Of a stretch of DNA of 64,000 nucleotides, positions 1 to 11,449 are shown piece after piece. The DNA is from Plotosus lineatus. Taxonomy: Eukaryota > Chordata > Actinopteri > Siluriformes > Plotosidae. The notes under the pieces were generated by a model. It saw only the letters and a program-made list of their open reading frames with translations, ran no database searches and was not told the origin of the DNA. Position 1 is the first letter of the stretch, and each line of letters starts with the position of its first letter. The DNA lies in contig CM045733.1 in NCBI GenBank assembly GCA_024760905.1, positions 41,465,001 to 41,529,000 of the forward strand. Direction: 5' to 3'. The position numbers and the translations under genes were made by a program.

Positions 1-410
1 CTCGTCCCCTCTGTTGCCTGCACCAACATGTCCCATTGAAGTCTGCCCCAATGACCACTCTTTCACCTCTGGGGGTACTCTGCGTCACTTCATCTAACTC
101 ACTCCAGAATCTCTCCTTCTTTTCTAGCTCACATCCTGCCTGTGGGGCATGAGCACTAACAACATTGAACATCACGCCTTCAATTTCTCACTTGAGACTC
201 ATCACTCTGTCTGACACTCTTTTCACTTCTAGAACATTCCTGACAAACTCCTCCTTCAAGATGACTACTACTCCATTTATCTTCCCATCCACACCATGAA
301 AAAACAGCTTAAACCCTGCTCCTAAGTTTCTAGCCTTGCTACCTTTCTACCTGGTCTACTGGACACACAGTATGTCCACCTTCTTCCTCTGCATCATGTC
401 AGCCGGCTCT
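1..410 (-). mobile_element. RTE LINE fragment (endonuclease region)
   Basis: Minus-strand fragment of the RTE-type LINE that recurs throughout the window. It matches the endonuclease part of the copy at 52497-55411, covering the region around the YAP motif and the GADFNGHVG motif. It runs off the left edge and stops near 410, where similarity to the other copies ends. It is broken by several stops and is not coding. Confidence 0.8.
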
Positions 411-611
411 CCACCTGATAATGCCAGACCACATGCAGAATTAATTACAACATCATGACTGCGTAGGAAAAGGATCCAGGTATTGAAATGTCCAGATCTT
501 TCACCTACAGAGATCTGGACAATGGAGACCGACAGAGAACATTTCGCACATCATAAACGGGAAGAGGCCGGTATTAGACAAGAATGGAACAGCATTCCTA
601 TTTCTAAACTT

Positions 612-777
612 ACAATGAGCTGTATGCCAAAATCATCAGTATTAAAACAATAAAAGACCTGAAATATTTCAGTTGGTGTGCAATGAATCTAAAATATATG
701 AAAGTTTAATTTTTATCAGTACATTACAGAAAATAATGAACTTTATGACAATATGCTCATTTTTTGAGAAGGACTAG
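612..777 (+). mobile_element. Tc1 transposon, 3' terminal fragment
   Basis: This is the last ~165 bp of the Tc1 family that is full length at 62108-63659. It shares the long terminal repeat arm and ends in GGACTAG followed by TA. The transposase and the other end are absent. Confidence 0.8.
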
Positions 778-785
778 TATATATA

Positions 786-1536
786 CAGTCAGTCCCCAAT
801 TTACGAAGACCCCTTTGTACGAAATCTCCGGATTACAAAAAATATTTTCTTGAGTTTCCATCCCCGAAATACGAAACAACCCCCTCTTACAAAAATAAAT
901 TCAAAATTCAAATGCACCAATCAAAATTTCACACGACGCGTGAGTTGCTCTCTCATTGGCTGTCTCTCAACATCCCGCCCCACTGGCCTCCCAGACAGAG
1001 ACAGAAGGAAGCTTCACTCTTTAGTTTAGTTTTTTAAGTTGTTTAATTCAGTAAATGTTTAATAAATGTGGGTGCATTTGAGCTTATCTGGCATCCCGAT
1101 CCTTCAAAGAATCAAATTAAAGTTGAGTTTGTCAAGCAGGGAATGCGCTTTGAATTCCACATCTTGTGGGCGTGGCCCACACAGCGCAAGAGAGAGAAGG
1201 AAATAGAGAGAGAGACAGAAAAAGAGAGAGAGGGAGAGAGGGAGAGAGGGAGAGAGAGAGAGAGGTGTGTTAAAATGTTTAATAATAGTTTAATTAATAA
1301 ATATGTTAATAAAATGGTTTAATAAATAATTTTCTTTTACTTTTAACACATATTTCATACAAATTTGGTGTACTTTTATCATTTTTAAAGGGTTTATGAG
1401 GTTTATCCAGTCCAAAGACTGGAGACTTGGAATGAATTAGGGATTTAACATGTCAGATGTGACCCCTACTTACGAAATCCCCGCAATGCGAAAATGACTC
1501 TGGAATGGATTAATTTCATAAATTGGGGGCCGACTG
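786..1536. mobile_element. pogo/Tigger-like MITE
   Basis: A 751-bp element with terminal inverted repeats: CAGTCAGTCCCCAATTTACG at the left, and CAGTCGGCCCCCAATTTATG when the right end is read on the minus strand. The left flank is TA, the target of Tc1/mariner-pogo elements; the right TA has mutated to TG. The interior has no transposase frame and includes a GA-rich tract. The end sequence is of the same type as the elements at 4640, 38742 and 60369. Confidence 0.8.
1195..1266. repeat. GA-rich simple repeat
   Basis: A run of GAGA and GGGAGA units inside the pogo-like element. It creates an apparent reading frame rich in Arg and Glu that has no coding support. Confidence 0.8.
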
Positions 1537-1540
1537 TGTA

Positions 1541-1592
1541 CGCACGCACACACGCACGCACGCACGCACACGCACACACACACGCACGCACA
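1541..1592. repeat. (CA)n/(CGCA)n microsatellite
   Basis: Alternating ACGC and ACAC units that start a few bases after the right terminal repeat of the pogo-like element ending at 1536. Confidence 0.85.
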
Positions 1593-1637
1593 CTGAATTC
1601 CACGAAGTAGAATCAACCTAATCTAAAATATATATAT

Positions 1638-1880
1638 ATCCTCAATCTGGAGGCCCCCAAATCCCAGTTCGACCCCCACTGTGCTAAGACCCCTAGGCAA
1701 GGTCTTAACCACAAGTGTGCCTCTGTTCACCCATCAGTATAAATGGGTACCAGTAAAATATACTGGGAAGGTAACCTGTGATGGACTAGCGTCCCATCCA
1801 GGAGGAGTTGAACTCCTGGTCGCTTCACGCTACGGAAACCGAGGATAAGCACTGGCCTGATGAGCTACTAGGCTCGGGTT
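1638..1880 (-). mobile_element. SINE-like dispersed repeat
   Basis: Read on the minus strand it contains a motif familiar from fish short interspersed repeats (GGGACGCTAGTCCATCACAG), followed by a TACCCATTTATAC segment and a gene-like GGTCGAAC box. I recognise the family by memory only. It could be the tail of a LINE rather than a SINE. Confidence 0.5.
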
Positions 1881-1894
1881 TAAAAAGCCCAACA

Positions 1895-2205
1895 GACTTT
1901 ACCTATTGCGATTGATTCGCATGTTCGATTTGGCAAAGGTTTTTACGTCGGATGTCCTTCCTGACACAACCTTTTAGCAAGGGACAGAAACACGCTGATG
2001 GCTTTGCAGCCTACTCTTTACGAAACTCAGCAATGGTTCTTTCACATGCCTCTCACCATAGACAGTGAGAGACATGGCTGACCTTTGATAACCCAGCTAG
2101 CTGCACTGGGGGGACAGTGACAACCCCGTGGAGAGTGGGACTCGAACCCCCAACTTTAGGATCAGCGATCCAGTACCCTATACCACCAGGTCACCACTGC
2201 CTGCC
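1895..2205 (-). mobile_element. tRNA-derived SINE
   Basis: On the minus strand the head (about 2205-2125) carries an A-box-like TGGTATAGGGTACTGG and a good B box, GGTTCGAGTCC, spaced as in a tRNA gene; these are the internal RNA polymerase III promoter elements. The body around 1975-1928 resembles the 5' part of the local RTE LINE (compare 28865-28905). It is not a functional tRNA, because no cloverleaf forms. Confidence 0.65.
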
Positions 2206-2507
2206 TAAATATATCCATACATTATGCCTTAATCCCCATAGTTACAATGTTACAAGGGGGAGCTAGCAGGGGGAGTTATTTTATTTGAACCTCTGATTTA
2301 TAAGAAAATTGCAGTTGTCACCCTGGTCATGGAACAATGGCGCAGATCTTTACCCTCATTGAGGTGCAGAAGGGTGTAATACAGTTTCCCCAGTCTATTT
2401 GTACTTTGTGGACTTATAAAAAAATGATACTCTGAGTGACCTGTGGGGATGTTTATGAAACATGGGACACTAAGTCTTTTGCTGCAGGTCATTTGGTTCT
2501 TCTATAA

Positions 2508-2830
2508 CAGTGGTTCTTAACCTTGTTGGAGGTACCGAACCCCACCAGTTTCATACGCACATTCACCGAACCCTTCATCAGTAAAAAATAAAAATATGAT
2601 TTTTTTTTTACAAATTCAAGATATAGGTACTGTTGTGTTCTTGTATTCCCCATCTCCATGCAGTTTCACGAAGTGTTCCTTTAGTTTTGCCGGTGCGAGA
2701 CTAGAGTTGCTCAACTTGGCATTGCAAATCATTCAGATAGGACGCCACGTTCCGTGATGCATGTGAATCCATGTTGTACATATTTGTCCGACCACTTTCT
2801 TTTTTTGCTCGACATTGTTAGTATGGATTA
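2508..2830 (+). mobile_element. hAT element fragment
   Basis: Starts with CAGTGGTTCTTAACC, a typical hAT/Charlie terminal sequence, followed by a run about GAACCCC and CACCAG known from fish hAT elements. No matching right end or transposase was found, so it is truncated. The right boundary is approximate. Confidence 0.55.
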
Positions 2831-3327
2831 AAATATTCTGAAAAAAATCTCACGACTTCACACATTGACTACTGAGCGAGCAGGAGACTGACAAGTGATT
2901 GGTGCAGTGTCAGTCAAGGAGAAGTAAGAAGAGTAAAAAGGTAAAGTTTCACATTTACTGGTCAATCCATGTTCCCATCCTTGCCTATGGCTACAAGCTG
3001 TAGGTAATAACGAAAAGTTAAAACTGCAGGTAAAACCAGCAGAAATTAAGTTACACCAAAGGGAATCGAGGCTTACCTTTAGAGAAAGGGTGAAAAGTTC
3101 AAACATCAGGAGGAACTCAGTGTCAAGCTGCTGCTTCTTTGCCATGATTAAATACTTACCAAGCCAAACAACTATTATTGTTTTCTTTAGAAACTCAACA
3201 GCTCCTCTTTCACAGAGAAAGATACTGACCAAAAGTGATGTCGAAAGTTATCATAAGGGTTACTCAACTACATAAATATAACTGAAGAGAACTGAAAATA
3301 AAATTTGGAGTGCGTGTGGGCATTTAC

Positions 3328-3518
3328 CATTCATGGAGCACTTTTTGTTCCAGATGTAGGCAAACATAGGACCGAGTTCTTTGGCATACTCCTCTTCATA
3401 ATATACCAAGAGTTCCTGTCCAGTGTTAATGGGTCGACAGCAGCGATATAGAATTCCCCCTCGATATTGAAATGCTGCAAGATTTTTTTCTTCATCATTA
3501 CGAGCACAATTCACATAC
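3328..3518 (-). CDS. Gene A exon 4: C-terminal half of PR/SET domain
   Basis: Acceptor CTTTTAG before 3518 and donor G|GTAAAT after 3328. It completes the split Arg of ANWMR and continues [12 protein letters not shown], matching the NxxC core of PRDM9 SET domains, then LYRCC and [10 protein letters not shown]. The tyrosine codon at 3400-3398 matches the catalytic Tyr357 of mammalian PRDM9. Same length (191 nt) and same phase as exon 4 of gene B. Confidence 0.88.
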
Positions 3519-3624
3519 CTAAAAGAATCATTGAAGATTTATTAGTGAACTGAGTTTTTCCATCAAATTAGGAGCTGTAAAATAAACAACAAAACAAAGA
3601 CCCAAAAATGTGTGTATTTTTCAC

Positions 3625-3692
3625 CTCATCCAATTTGCAAGTGTTTCTTTTGTGGCATCTATGTATTCTTCACACCTCCCAGTCCTGTTTAT
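3625..3692 (-). CDS. Gene A exon 3: middle of PR/SET domain
   Basis: A 68-nt exon between acceptor CCTACAG and donor AG|GTGAA. It encodes INRTGRCEEYIDATKETLANWMR, of which the last residues ANWMR are the strongest PRDM9 match. Read after YSWV of exon 2 it keeps the frame. It is too short to be found as an open frame and was located by homology to exon 3 of gene B and by phase. Confidence 0.85.
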
Positions 3693-4354
3693 CTGTAGGA
3701 AAATACAAAATTACATTTTTTTCATCAAATCAAAGGATGTATACAGAAACGAAAATCATGATTTATGACCATGGTTTAAGAGGAGGAAGATGATAATGAT
3801 GCGAGCCAGAATCAGACATCCTTTACATCATATACGTCACTTGTGTTTTGGCTTCTAATTAGACAGCTACAAAATGTGTATAAAAAGTCAAAATGTGCCA
3901 TGACAACTGGTGACAATTCTCACCAATTAAAAAAGCAATTCAAAACAATAAGCAGGGATGAAAACAGGATAAGAGAAAAAAAGGAGGGAAGCGGGCAGCA
4001 AGCAAGGTTAATATATTTTATTAGCGAAGATTAGAAAAGTTGTTTGCTTTACAAATCTCTGGGAAACCGTTTGTAGCATTAACATTATTTTTGGTTTTGT
4101 ATGCTTATCTAGACAGTGAAACGATCATGATGTTTTAGGTTGTGTGCTGGCCATACGCAATGTTGCCTTCAGAGATAAGAGTCCAGTGGCCAACTGTATC
4201 TACTTTCTATTAGCCCCAGCGGCAAAAGCACATCTGCCAGAGAGCTGCAAATTGGGTTGCTCCAAATCCAGTTGTGAAAAGCTTACATTTACATCCAACA
4301 GATGTCATCCAACAGATGTCACAAAACCAAAATAAGAAAAAAAAGGACTTTTAC

Positions 4355-4416
4355 AGATCTATTCGCTGTGGCGACCCCTGAAAAAGGGAAAAAGCCGAAA
4401 GGAAAAAATGAAGAAC
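4355..4416 (+). mobile_element. RTE LINE 3' tail remnant
   Basis: Contains CTGTGGCGACCCCTGAAAAA and GAAAAAGCCGAAAGG, the 3' end of the RTE family (compare 30000-30028). Only about 60 bp remain, in intron 2 of gene A. Confidence 0.75.
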
Positions 4417-4639
4417 CTTCACCAATATGACTATTCATTGATTGTGATTTTCTTATTAATTTTACATTCCACTGCACAGAGAACAAGTTGAGCTACATAT
4501 CCTTTAATTTTTCAAATTATAGGTTTTCAGGAAAACGTTTTCCAAATTGTAGAATCCCAGACTGGCCTCAGAAACATTAAAAATTACCCAGTGAAATTTG
4601 TTTACAGCAATATAATAGGTAAACAGCCCTAAATATATA

Positions 4640-5434
4640 CAGTGGTACCTCACCTTATGATAGTCCCAGCAAACAAAAAATCCAGGTTACGAGAAACATT
4701 TTCCAAAATTTTTTGTCTCTGTATACGAAACAAGTTCTCCTTATGAAACACACCAAACATGCCATTCAAACATTAAAACGTGCCATTAAAATATTAAAAC
4801 GAGGCATTCAAACATTCAAACAATGTACGAGCTGCTCTCCCATTGACTATCTTCAAACACCCCGCCCCGCTGGCCTCCCATTGTCTAGGAGGGATAAAGC
4901 AGCTACCTCTCATTAGCTATGTCCCAACATCCCGCCCTGCTGGCCTCCCATTGGCTAAGAGGGATGACGCAGCTCCTTCCCATTGGCTATTATGAAGCTG
5001 CATCTCCCATAATGCTTTTTGTGTAAAGGACAGAGTTACTGTTATTTCATGAACTTCTTTCTTTATTTTTTGACTCAGGCTTTTAACCTTCCATAAACAT
5101 TTGTAAAATTATAACTCTGCTAAGAAGACATGGTCAACACACGCACGCATGGGATTTCCGGTGCAAGTGAAAAGAAGAAGCGGGCTCGTGGCATGCAGTT
5201 GAGTGATATCGCAAAGGAATATGGACAAACCTGTCTATCATCGGTACGATATTGAAGCAGAAGGAGGCATTAAAAGGTATGCTTTTATAATTTTTTAAAG
5301 GGTTTAGGGGGTAGTATTGGGGGCCTTGGAACGAATCGCACGTTTTACTTGTAAAATGCAATTCAATTCACGAAAAATCCAGGTTAAGAAAACGGCTTTG
5401 GAACGGATTAATTTCATAAGGTGAGGTACCACTG
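4640..5434. mobile_element. pogo/Tigger-like MITE with TA duplication
   Basis: A 795-bp element with perfect 20-bp or longer inverted ends beginning CAGTGGTACCTCACCTTATG, flanked on both sides by TA. Around 5160-5280 the plus strand shows remnants of a basic helix-turn-helix start (KKKRARGMQLSDIAKEYGQ) with stops, like the DNA-binding part of a pogo transposase. It is inserted in intron 2 of gene A. Confidence 0.85.
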
Positions 5435-5694
5435 TATTGTAAACCCCTACATATGTTTATGATCTTTTTTTTTGTTTGTTTAAAATGAAACAACAAAAAT
5501 GTATGTAATATGCGAGACTTTGATACATATCATGAAAGTAAAAATCATGTGATTTATATACTGTATTCATTTTTTAAGAGGAATTATTTACTTTGCATTT
5601 AACCTATCCAATGCTCACTATATGTGCTTAAAACTGGATCAATCACTCGCTCACTGCCTCACCTGACTACCTCACCTCACTCACCTCACCTCAC

Positions 5695-5815
5695 TCCCAG
5701 CAATGGGCTATCACACACACACTACGGGCACCCGGAGAGTAGTTGGGGGTTAGGTGATTTGCTCAAGGGTACTTCAGCCATTTATGTAGATGAGGGGAAG
5801 GTGCTGCTCACTCTC
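5695..5815 (+). mobile_element. possible SINE fragment
   Basis: The stretch around GGTGATTTGCTCAAGGGTAC and the following TTCAGCCA resembles the body of fish tRNA-SINEs (compare the clearer copy at 6565-6810). No tRNA-like head was seen. The rest of 5435-6560 in this intron holds nothing I can name. Confidence 0.35.
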
Positions 5816-6564
5816 CCACTACCACAGATTGCCTTTCATTACTTAGGACTCAGAGTTGCTTTATTTTTGTAATTTCCTTTGCTGAAGAGATTGTTTTATC
5901 CGTGCTTTCTGTGTTTTTTTGATACCTGGATTACCAAAAAGTTATGTGCAGATTTTCATGAAATTCAAATCAGAGGAAAGCTTTTGGACAAGGAAAACCT
6001 CATTCAACTTTGGGAGATTGCTGGTCTTGACAGAGATTTACGGTCTCCGAGTGCTTTTCTTCTCGAAATTTTAGAGTTAAACACCACATACTATCTGCTG
6101 CATTATCACAGCTTATCACTGCCTACTTCAAGCTTTACCATATATGTATGAATGAAATATTCAAACTTCAGCTGGAGTTCTCTTTCCAAAATCTATTTTT
6201 CTCAATAGATGTTACGTTTTATGCTGGCAAATAGAAATACGTTATTCAATTGAACTTGTGCTGTTAATTAGGAATGGAACATGTAATTTATGCTCCTTTG
6301 GATTTTACTGATTACTGCATTCAGATATTTGCTGGCTTCTACATCAGACCAATTTTGTTGAGGGTCATTAAACCCATGAATTTAGTTTCCTGCTGTTAAT
6401 TTATACAGATCATAAGCGATTTGATTACAGTGATTAAAGTGTTTCCACATACCATTCGCAAGAGGAAATCAATACTAGTTATATTCATGCACACATTAAA
6501 CACATGCAAACAAAAAGCACACTTTAAACAAAACATTTTAATAATAAAACTTTATAACTTTGGT

Positions 6565-6812
6565 TGCAGCCCTAGCCTGAAAGGTTAGAGAGGAGGCTTT
6601 GGGACCAGAAGTTTGCTGGCTTGTTTCCTGAACCAGAAAGAAAAATGTGTAATTGTGGGGGAGTGAGCTGCACCTTCCCTACCACCACATTAGTGGCAGA
6701 AGTGCCCTTGAGCAAAGCACCGAACTCCTAACTGTTCTCCGGGCAACCCTCTGCTCCGTGTGTGAGTGTGTGTGTGTGCTCACTTTGGATGGGTTAAATG
6801 CAGAGGAATTAT
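6565..6812 (+). mobile_element. tRNA-derived SINE in intron 2 of gene A
   Basis: Plus-strand order is a degenerate tRNA-like head (GCAGCCCTAGCCTGAAAGG), then CCCTTGAGCAAAGCACCGAA, a TG-rich stretch, and TTTGGATGGGTTAAATGCAG. This is the layout of a very common fish SINE. The 3' end lies about 70 bp from the donor of exon 2 of gene A and in opposite orientation to that gene. Confidence 0.7.
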
Positions 6813-6880
6813 TTTTCCTGACAGGATTAATACAGTATCTTAAAATCAAATCAAAAATAATAAATGTATAACAAACTCAC

Positions 6881-7152
6881 CACCCAGGAGTACCCACTGT
6901 TCATGGCTTCCTCTCTGTCTACCAGCTCTCCCTGGTAGGGTCCGAAGTGTGCACCGGCTGGAATAGTCTCTCCCTTATTAAACACTCCGAGGCCTGCATC
7001 AGGAATACTGGACTTCTGAATCTGTAGTCCAGGAGGAAGAGTTTGCTTTGCTCGGTCAGTAACTCCCAAGGGAATAGGAGTATCATAGGTATAAAATAAT
7101 GCTCCATGAACCTCACACTTGTTGAAGAAGAAGGATTTGCAAATTTCACAGT
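6881..7152 (-). CDS. Gene A exon 2: zinc knuckle and N-terminal PR/SET
   Basis: Acceptor CACTCCCAG before 7152, donor GTG|GTGAGT after 6881, 272 nt. It encodes CEICKSFFFNKCEVHG (Cys/Cys/Cys/His zinc knuckle of PRDM9), then LPPGLQIQKSSIPDAGLGVF and HFGPYQGELVDREEAMNSG, ending at YSWV. The Tyr in GPYQG matches Tyr276. The frame is open upstream of the acceptor, so the splice site rather than a start codon sets the left limit. Confidence 0.9.
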
Positions 7153-7892
7153 CTGGGAGTGAAGAAAACAAATATCACACATTTCCCTCCCCTCACACAT
7201 ATGTATTATTATACATATATATAAACAATCTATATATAATAAATAATATTACACTCTCTAGCAACAAAAACCTTCAAGTTCATACCGCACCAATGAAAAA
7301 AAAATCTCTTACAATCAGTCACGATTAGCTGAATAAAAAAAATCTGATATGGAGGCTGTACCAGATATTGTCGCAGATATTGTAATCACAAATCATTCAT
7401 CACTCAGTGCAGGGTACAAAAAATTATTTTAACAGGTTTAACATCTTGTAGCGTATTCTCTCTCCAAAAAAAACCCATGTGTGTCTCTCTGGTTGTCTTG
7501 TTACAGTAACCCAGTCTGTTTTAATAGTTATTAAACTCCAAACTGTAGGAAATGTAATTTTATTATTAATTATTTTCCTTTTATTTATTTTACACTCTGC
7601 TTTGTGAGGTTCTATATGTTTTTCAATGGCGTGTCTATGTTATTTATTTGTACTAATGTTTCATGTTTCTATCATATTCCATTTGATATCTACATATGAT
7701 ACATATCCATATATCATATTTCCATTTTGTTTGGAGTGTGGATCTTAGCAATGTAGGTAACATGCATTTAATATAAAATGTTAATTAGAGAAAAAGAATT
7801 CTGAGTTACTATTCCAGCCTCAGTGTTTAATGTAAATGTAAAGTTAAAGGAGATTTAAGAATACAGACAATTTCTAACTATTACTGCTACAA

Positions 7893-7942
7893 AAAAAAAA
7901 AAAAAAAAATTATATATATAGATACTGAACTGCAAATGGATA

Positions 7943-7976
<34 letters not shown>

Positions 7977-7978
7977 AA
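7893..7978. repeat. poly-A, (TG)n and (TA)n simple repeats
   Basis: An A run, TATATATA, a TG run and a second TA run follow one another in intron 1 of gene A. Confidence 0.85.
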
Positions 7979-7984
7979 ACCAGT

Positions 7985-9130
7985 TTATTCTTACCAGCTG
8001 CCATCTGTTAAAGCCGGTCACACATTGATTATTTAGCCAGTTTTTGATGACATTTGAGAAATTTGGCGAATATGCAGTCATATGTCGAATAAGTTATGGG
8101 TAAGTTTTGTGCAAGTTACATTACATTGGTAAGCAATATGAGCCATACGCAATCATACGTCATAGGTAAATTATGTGATCGTTCATATACATCATTTGTA
8201 AGTTGAATGTCTAGCAAACTTTGGCTCAGCGTATAACTTCAATAAATGCCTAGCATGTTGGCTAGTAAACACAAATTTGTCCTGTTTGAGAAGGTTTTCA
8301 GTTTGACTCTATTTGTGGAGTAATGACCTTCTTAAGAACATCTTCACTATCAGTTATCGAGTTTTAGAACTGAGCCATCCACACATATTTATCAGCTATG
8401 TCAGCCAGTTCTAGCCCATGATCGGGCTAAATTACAGCTGTAAACACAATCATATTCAACAGCACTGGATCAACATTCAGAAGAGTGATGGGAAAACATT
8501 GTGTTTTTTCGTCCCTAAACTCACAGAATTTTTGCTAAAAGTTTGTTATGCAATGATGGTACTCTGAAAATATTCATAATTTATCTCTGTTCTTCATTGA
8601 ACTCTAGTAAAGGACAAGTAAGGCAGTGTACCTTTCTATACATTTGTGGCAACAAAAAAAAAAAATGTCATCTTGCACTCAAATACCAAAACCTCCTCTT
8701 GGATATAAAAGGCTGTTTCCTTTCCCATACAGGCTTTTGTTCAGTATGTAAAGCTGCACTGTCATATCCACCATTACTGCAGTTTTTACAACCAATCTCG
8801 CTGATCCAGCTCAGGAAAGGTGAGCCCTTTGCTTTCCAGGAAGTTTATGTACCTCAGACACATAGCAAACCGTTTCAGCACCTCCCCTCTGGACAGCCAC
8901 CGGACTTTGTTGTGCAGCAAGATATAGTGATATGTGCACTTAACTTCTACCAATAATGAATGAAATTTTATTCTGTAAATTACTTTTAAAGTTTGATTTT
9001 TTGTTGTTGTTTGCTAATCCCTCACCACATCAGTATGTTGGCCAACTGTTTTTTTTTTTTTTTAAGCAGTGAAGCAAATTAAACCTTTCTCTTTTAAGAT
9101 TTATACATTGCTCACTTAAAAGGGGTCAAA
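7985..9130. other. intron 1 of gene A, no feature recognised
   Basis: AT-rich sequence with several poly-A/T runs. An open stretch at 8543-8956 has no recognisable domain and no homolog elsewhere in the window, so I do not call it a gene. Confidence 0.5.
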
Positions 9131-9295
9131 ATGGAATACAGGGATTCCTTGCTACTTCACGCTTCAATTCATGCAGCTTCAGTGCATCGCGTTTTTTTTT
9201 TTTTTTTTTTTTTAAATAAATAAATATTCATCGAATAAAAAAATAAGAAAATTAAGGAATGGGGGAGGAGTTAAGGAAAATGCCACAAAAACAAG

Positions 9296-9572
9296 CCCAA
9301 TTCTTCTTCTTTCTTCTTTTCCTTTCAGGGGTCGCCACAGCGAATCATCTGCCTCCATCTCACCCTATCCTCTGCATCTTCTACTCCAACTACCTTCATG
9401 TCCCCCTTCACCACATCCATAAATCTTCTCTTTGGTCTTCCTCTAGGCCTTCTGCCTGGCAGTTCCAACCTCCGCATCCTACTACCAATATACTCACTAT
9501 CCCTCCTCTGTACATGTCCAAACCATCTCAATCTAGCCTCTCTGACTGTCTCCAAAACCTCTTAAATGTGCT
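9296..9572 (-). mobile_element. RTE LINE 3' end fragment
   Basis: Minus-strand 3' terminal 270 bp of the RTE family, coding ARLRWFGHVQRRDSEYIGSR and RPRGRPKRRFMDVVKGDMK and ending in GGCGACCCCTGAAAGG. It is 5'-truncated, as is usual for LINE copies. Confidence 0.85.
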
Positions 9573-9829
9573 GTCTCTCTGAACAAGGCCAATTATGCAC
9601 AAAAAAAAAAAAAAACTAAACCAACACAAAACAATCCAAAATCTCCCATCAAAACCAGTTACATCGTTGCATCTGTGTGTGCACGCGCATGTATAGGTGT
9701 CGTCTTCTCGTGCAATATGTGTGCGTATTTATATTTTATTTACCTCTTGTGGTTTTTTTTAATGTTTGTTATTATAAGCATTTATAGCATTGACTATGTA
9801 TTTATTGATATTATATACTAGTACATATA

Positions 9830-11449
9830 GAGTGGTATGAAAAAGTATCTGAACCTTTTAGAATTTCTCACATTTCTGCATAAAATCACCATCAAATGTG
9901 ATCTGATCTTTGTCAAAATCACACAGATGAAAAAACAGTGTCTGCTTTAACTAAAACCACTCAAACATTTATAGGTTTTCATATTTTAATGAGGATAGCA
10001 TGCAAACCATGACAGAAGGGGGAGGAATAAGAAACTGAACCATCACATTTAATATTTTGTGGCCCCCCCTTTGGCAGCAATAACTTCAGCCAGACGCTTC
10101 CTGTAGCTGCAGATCAATCTGGCACATTAATCAGGACTAATCTTGGCCCATTCTTCTTTACAAAACTTCTGTAGTTCAGTCAGATTCCTGGGATGTCTGG
10201 CATGAATCGCTGTCTTGAGGTCATGCCATAGCATCTCAATGGGGTTCAAGTCTAGACTTTGACTTGGCGACTCCAGAACGTGTATTTTGTTCTTCTGAAA
10301 CTATTCTGAAGTTGATTTACTTCTGTGTTTTGGATCATTGTCTTGTTGCAGCATCCATCCTCTTTTTAGCTTCAACTGTCTGACAGACGGCCTCAGGTTT
10401 TCCTGCAAAACATCCTGATAAACTTTTGAATTCATTTTTCCCATTAATGATTGCAAGTTGTCCAGGCCCCGAGGCAGCAAAACAGCCCCAAACCATGATG
10501 CACCCTCCACCATGCTTCACGGTGGGGATGAGGTGTTGATGTTGGTGAGCTGTTCCATTTTTCCTCCACACAAGGCGTTGTGTGTTCCTCCCAAACAATT
10601 CAACTTTGGTTTCATCAGTCCACAAAATATTTTGCCAAAACTTCTGTGGCGTGTCCAAGTGCCTTTTTGCGAACATTAAACGAGCAACAATGTTTTTTTA
10701 GACAGCAGTGGCTTCCTCCTTGGAGTCCTACCATCAACACCATTCTTGGCCATAGTTTTAAATATAGTTGATGTGTGCACAGACATACTGGACTGTGCCA
10801 GTGATTTCTGTAAGTCTTTAGCAGACACTCTAGGGTTTTTTTTTTTTACCTCTGAGTATTCTGCGCTGAACTCTTGACGTCATCTTTGGTGAACGGCCAC
10901 TCCTTGGGAGAGAAGCAACAGTGCCAAACTCTCTCCATTTGTAGATAACTTCTCTGACTGTCGATTGATGAACATCCAGACTTTTAGAGATGATTTTGTA
11001 TCCTTTCCCAGCTTTATACAAATCAACAATTCTTGATTGCAGGTCTTCAGACAGCTCTTTTGAGCGAGCCATGGTGCACATCAGACAATGCGTCTCATCA
11101 AGACAATTCTTACCAGGTGTGTGTTGTATAGTGGGCAGGGCAGCTTTAAGCCACTCATCAGTGATTGGGCACACACCTGACTTAAATTGTTTAGTAAACA
11201 TTGGTTTCAATTGCTCTTTAAGTTTCCTAAGGCAGAGGGTTCAGTTACTCATTCCTCCCCCTTCTGTTATTGTTTAGATGCTATCCTCATTAAAATATGA
11301 AAACCTATAAATGTTTGGGTGGTTTTAGTTAAAGCAGACACTGTTTTTTCATCTGTGTGATTTTGACAAAGATCAGATCACATTTGATGGCGATTTTATG
11401 CAGAAATGTGAGAAATTCCAAAAGGTTCAGAAACTTTTTAATACCACTG
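9830..11449 (-). mobile_element. full-length Tc1 transposon
   Basis: A 1620-bp element whose ends (AGTGGTATGAAAAAGTATC, and CAGTGGTATTAAAAAGTTTC read on the minus strand) form inverted repeats flanked by TA on both sides. The length is normal for an autonomous Tc1. It carries the minus-strand transposase remnant listed separately. It is nested inside the pogo-like element 9139-11547. Confidence 0.88.
10049..11072 (-). pseudogene. Tc1 transposase, frameshifted
   Basis: The DDE transposase of the Tc1 above cuts and pastes the element at TA sites. It starts MARSKELSEDLQSRIVDLY, with a paired helix-turn-helix reading VHQSTVREVIYKW; the first catalytic Asp is in LWTDETKVELFG, the second in QQDNDPKH, and the third region follows near 10240 with NPIEMLWHDLK. 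The end is GGATKY then stop. At least three frame breaks, including a T-rich run near 10840, separate the parts, so no full protein can be made. The length of about 341 codons is normal for the family. Confidence 0.85.

Noticed and set aside
2125..2205. tRNA gene suggested by A and B boxes
   Set aside because: No cloverleaf pairing and a non-tRNA body follows; it is the head of a SINE.
8543..8956. 137-codon plus-strand frame in intron 1 of gene A
   Set aside because: Composition is ordinary, it crosses a poly-A run, and it has no motif; likely chance.
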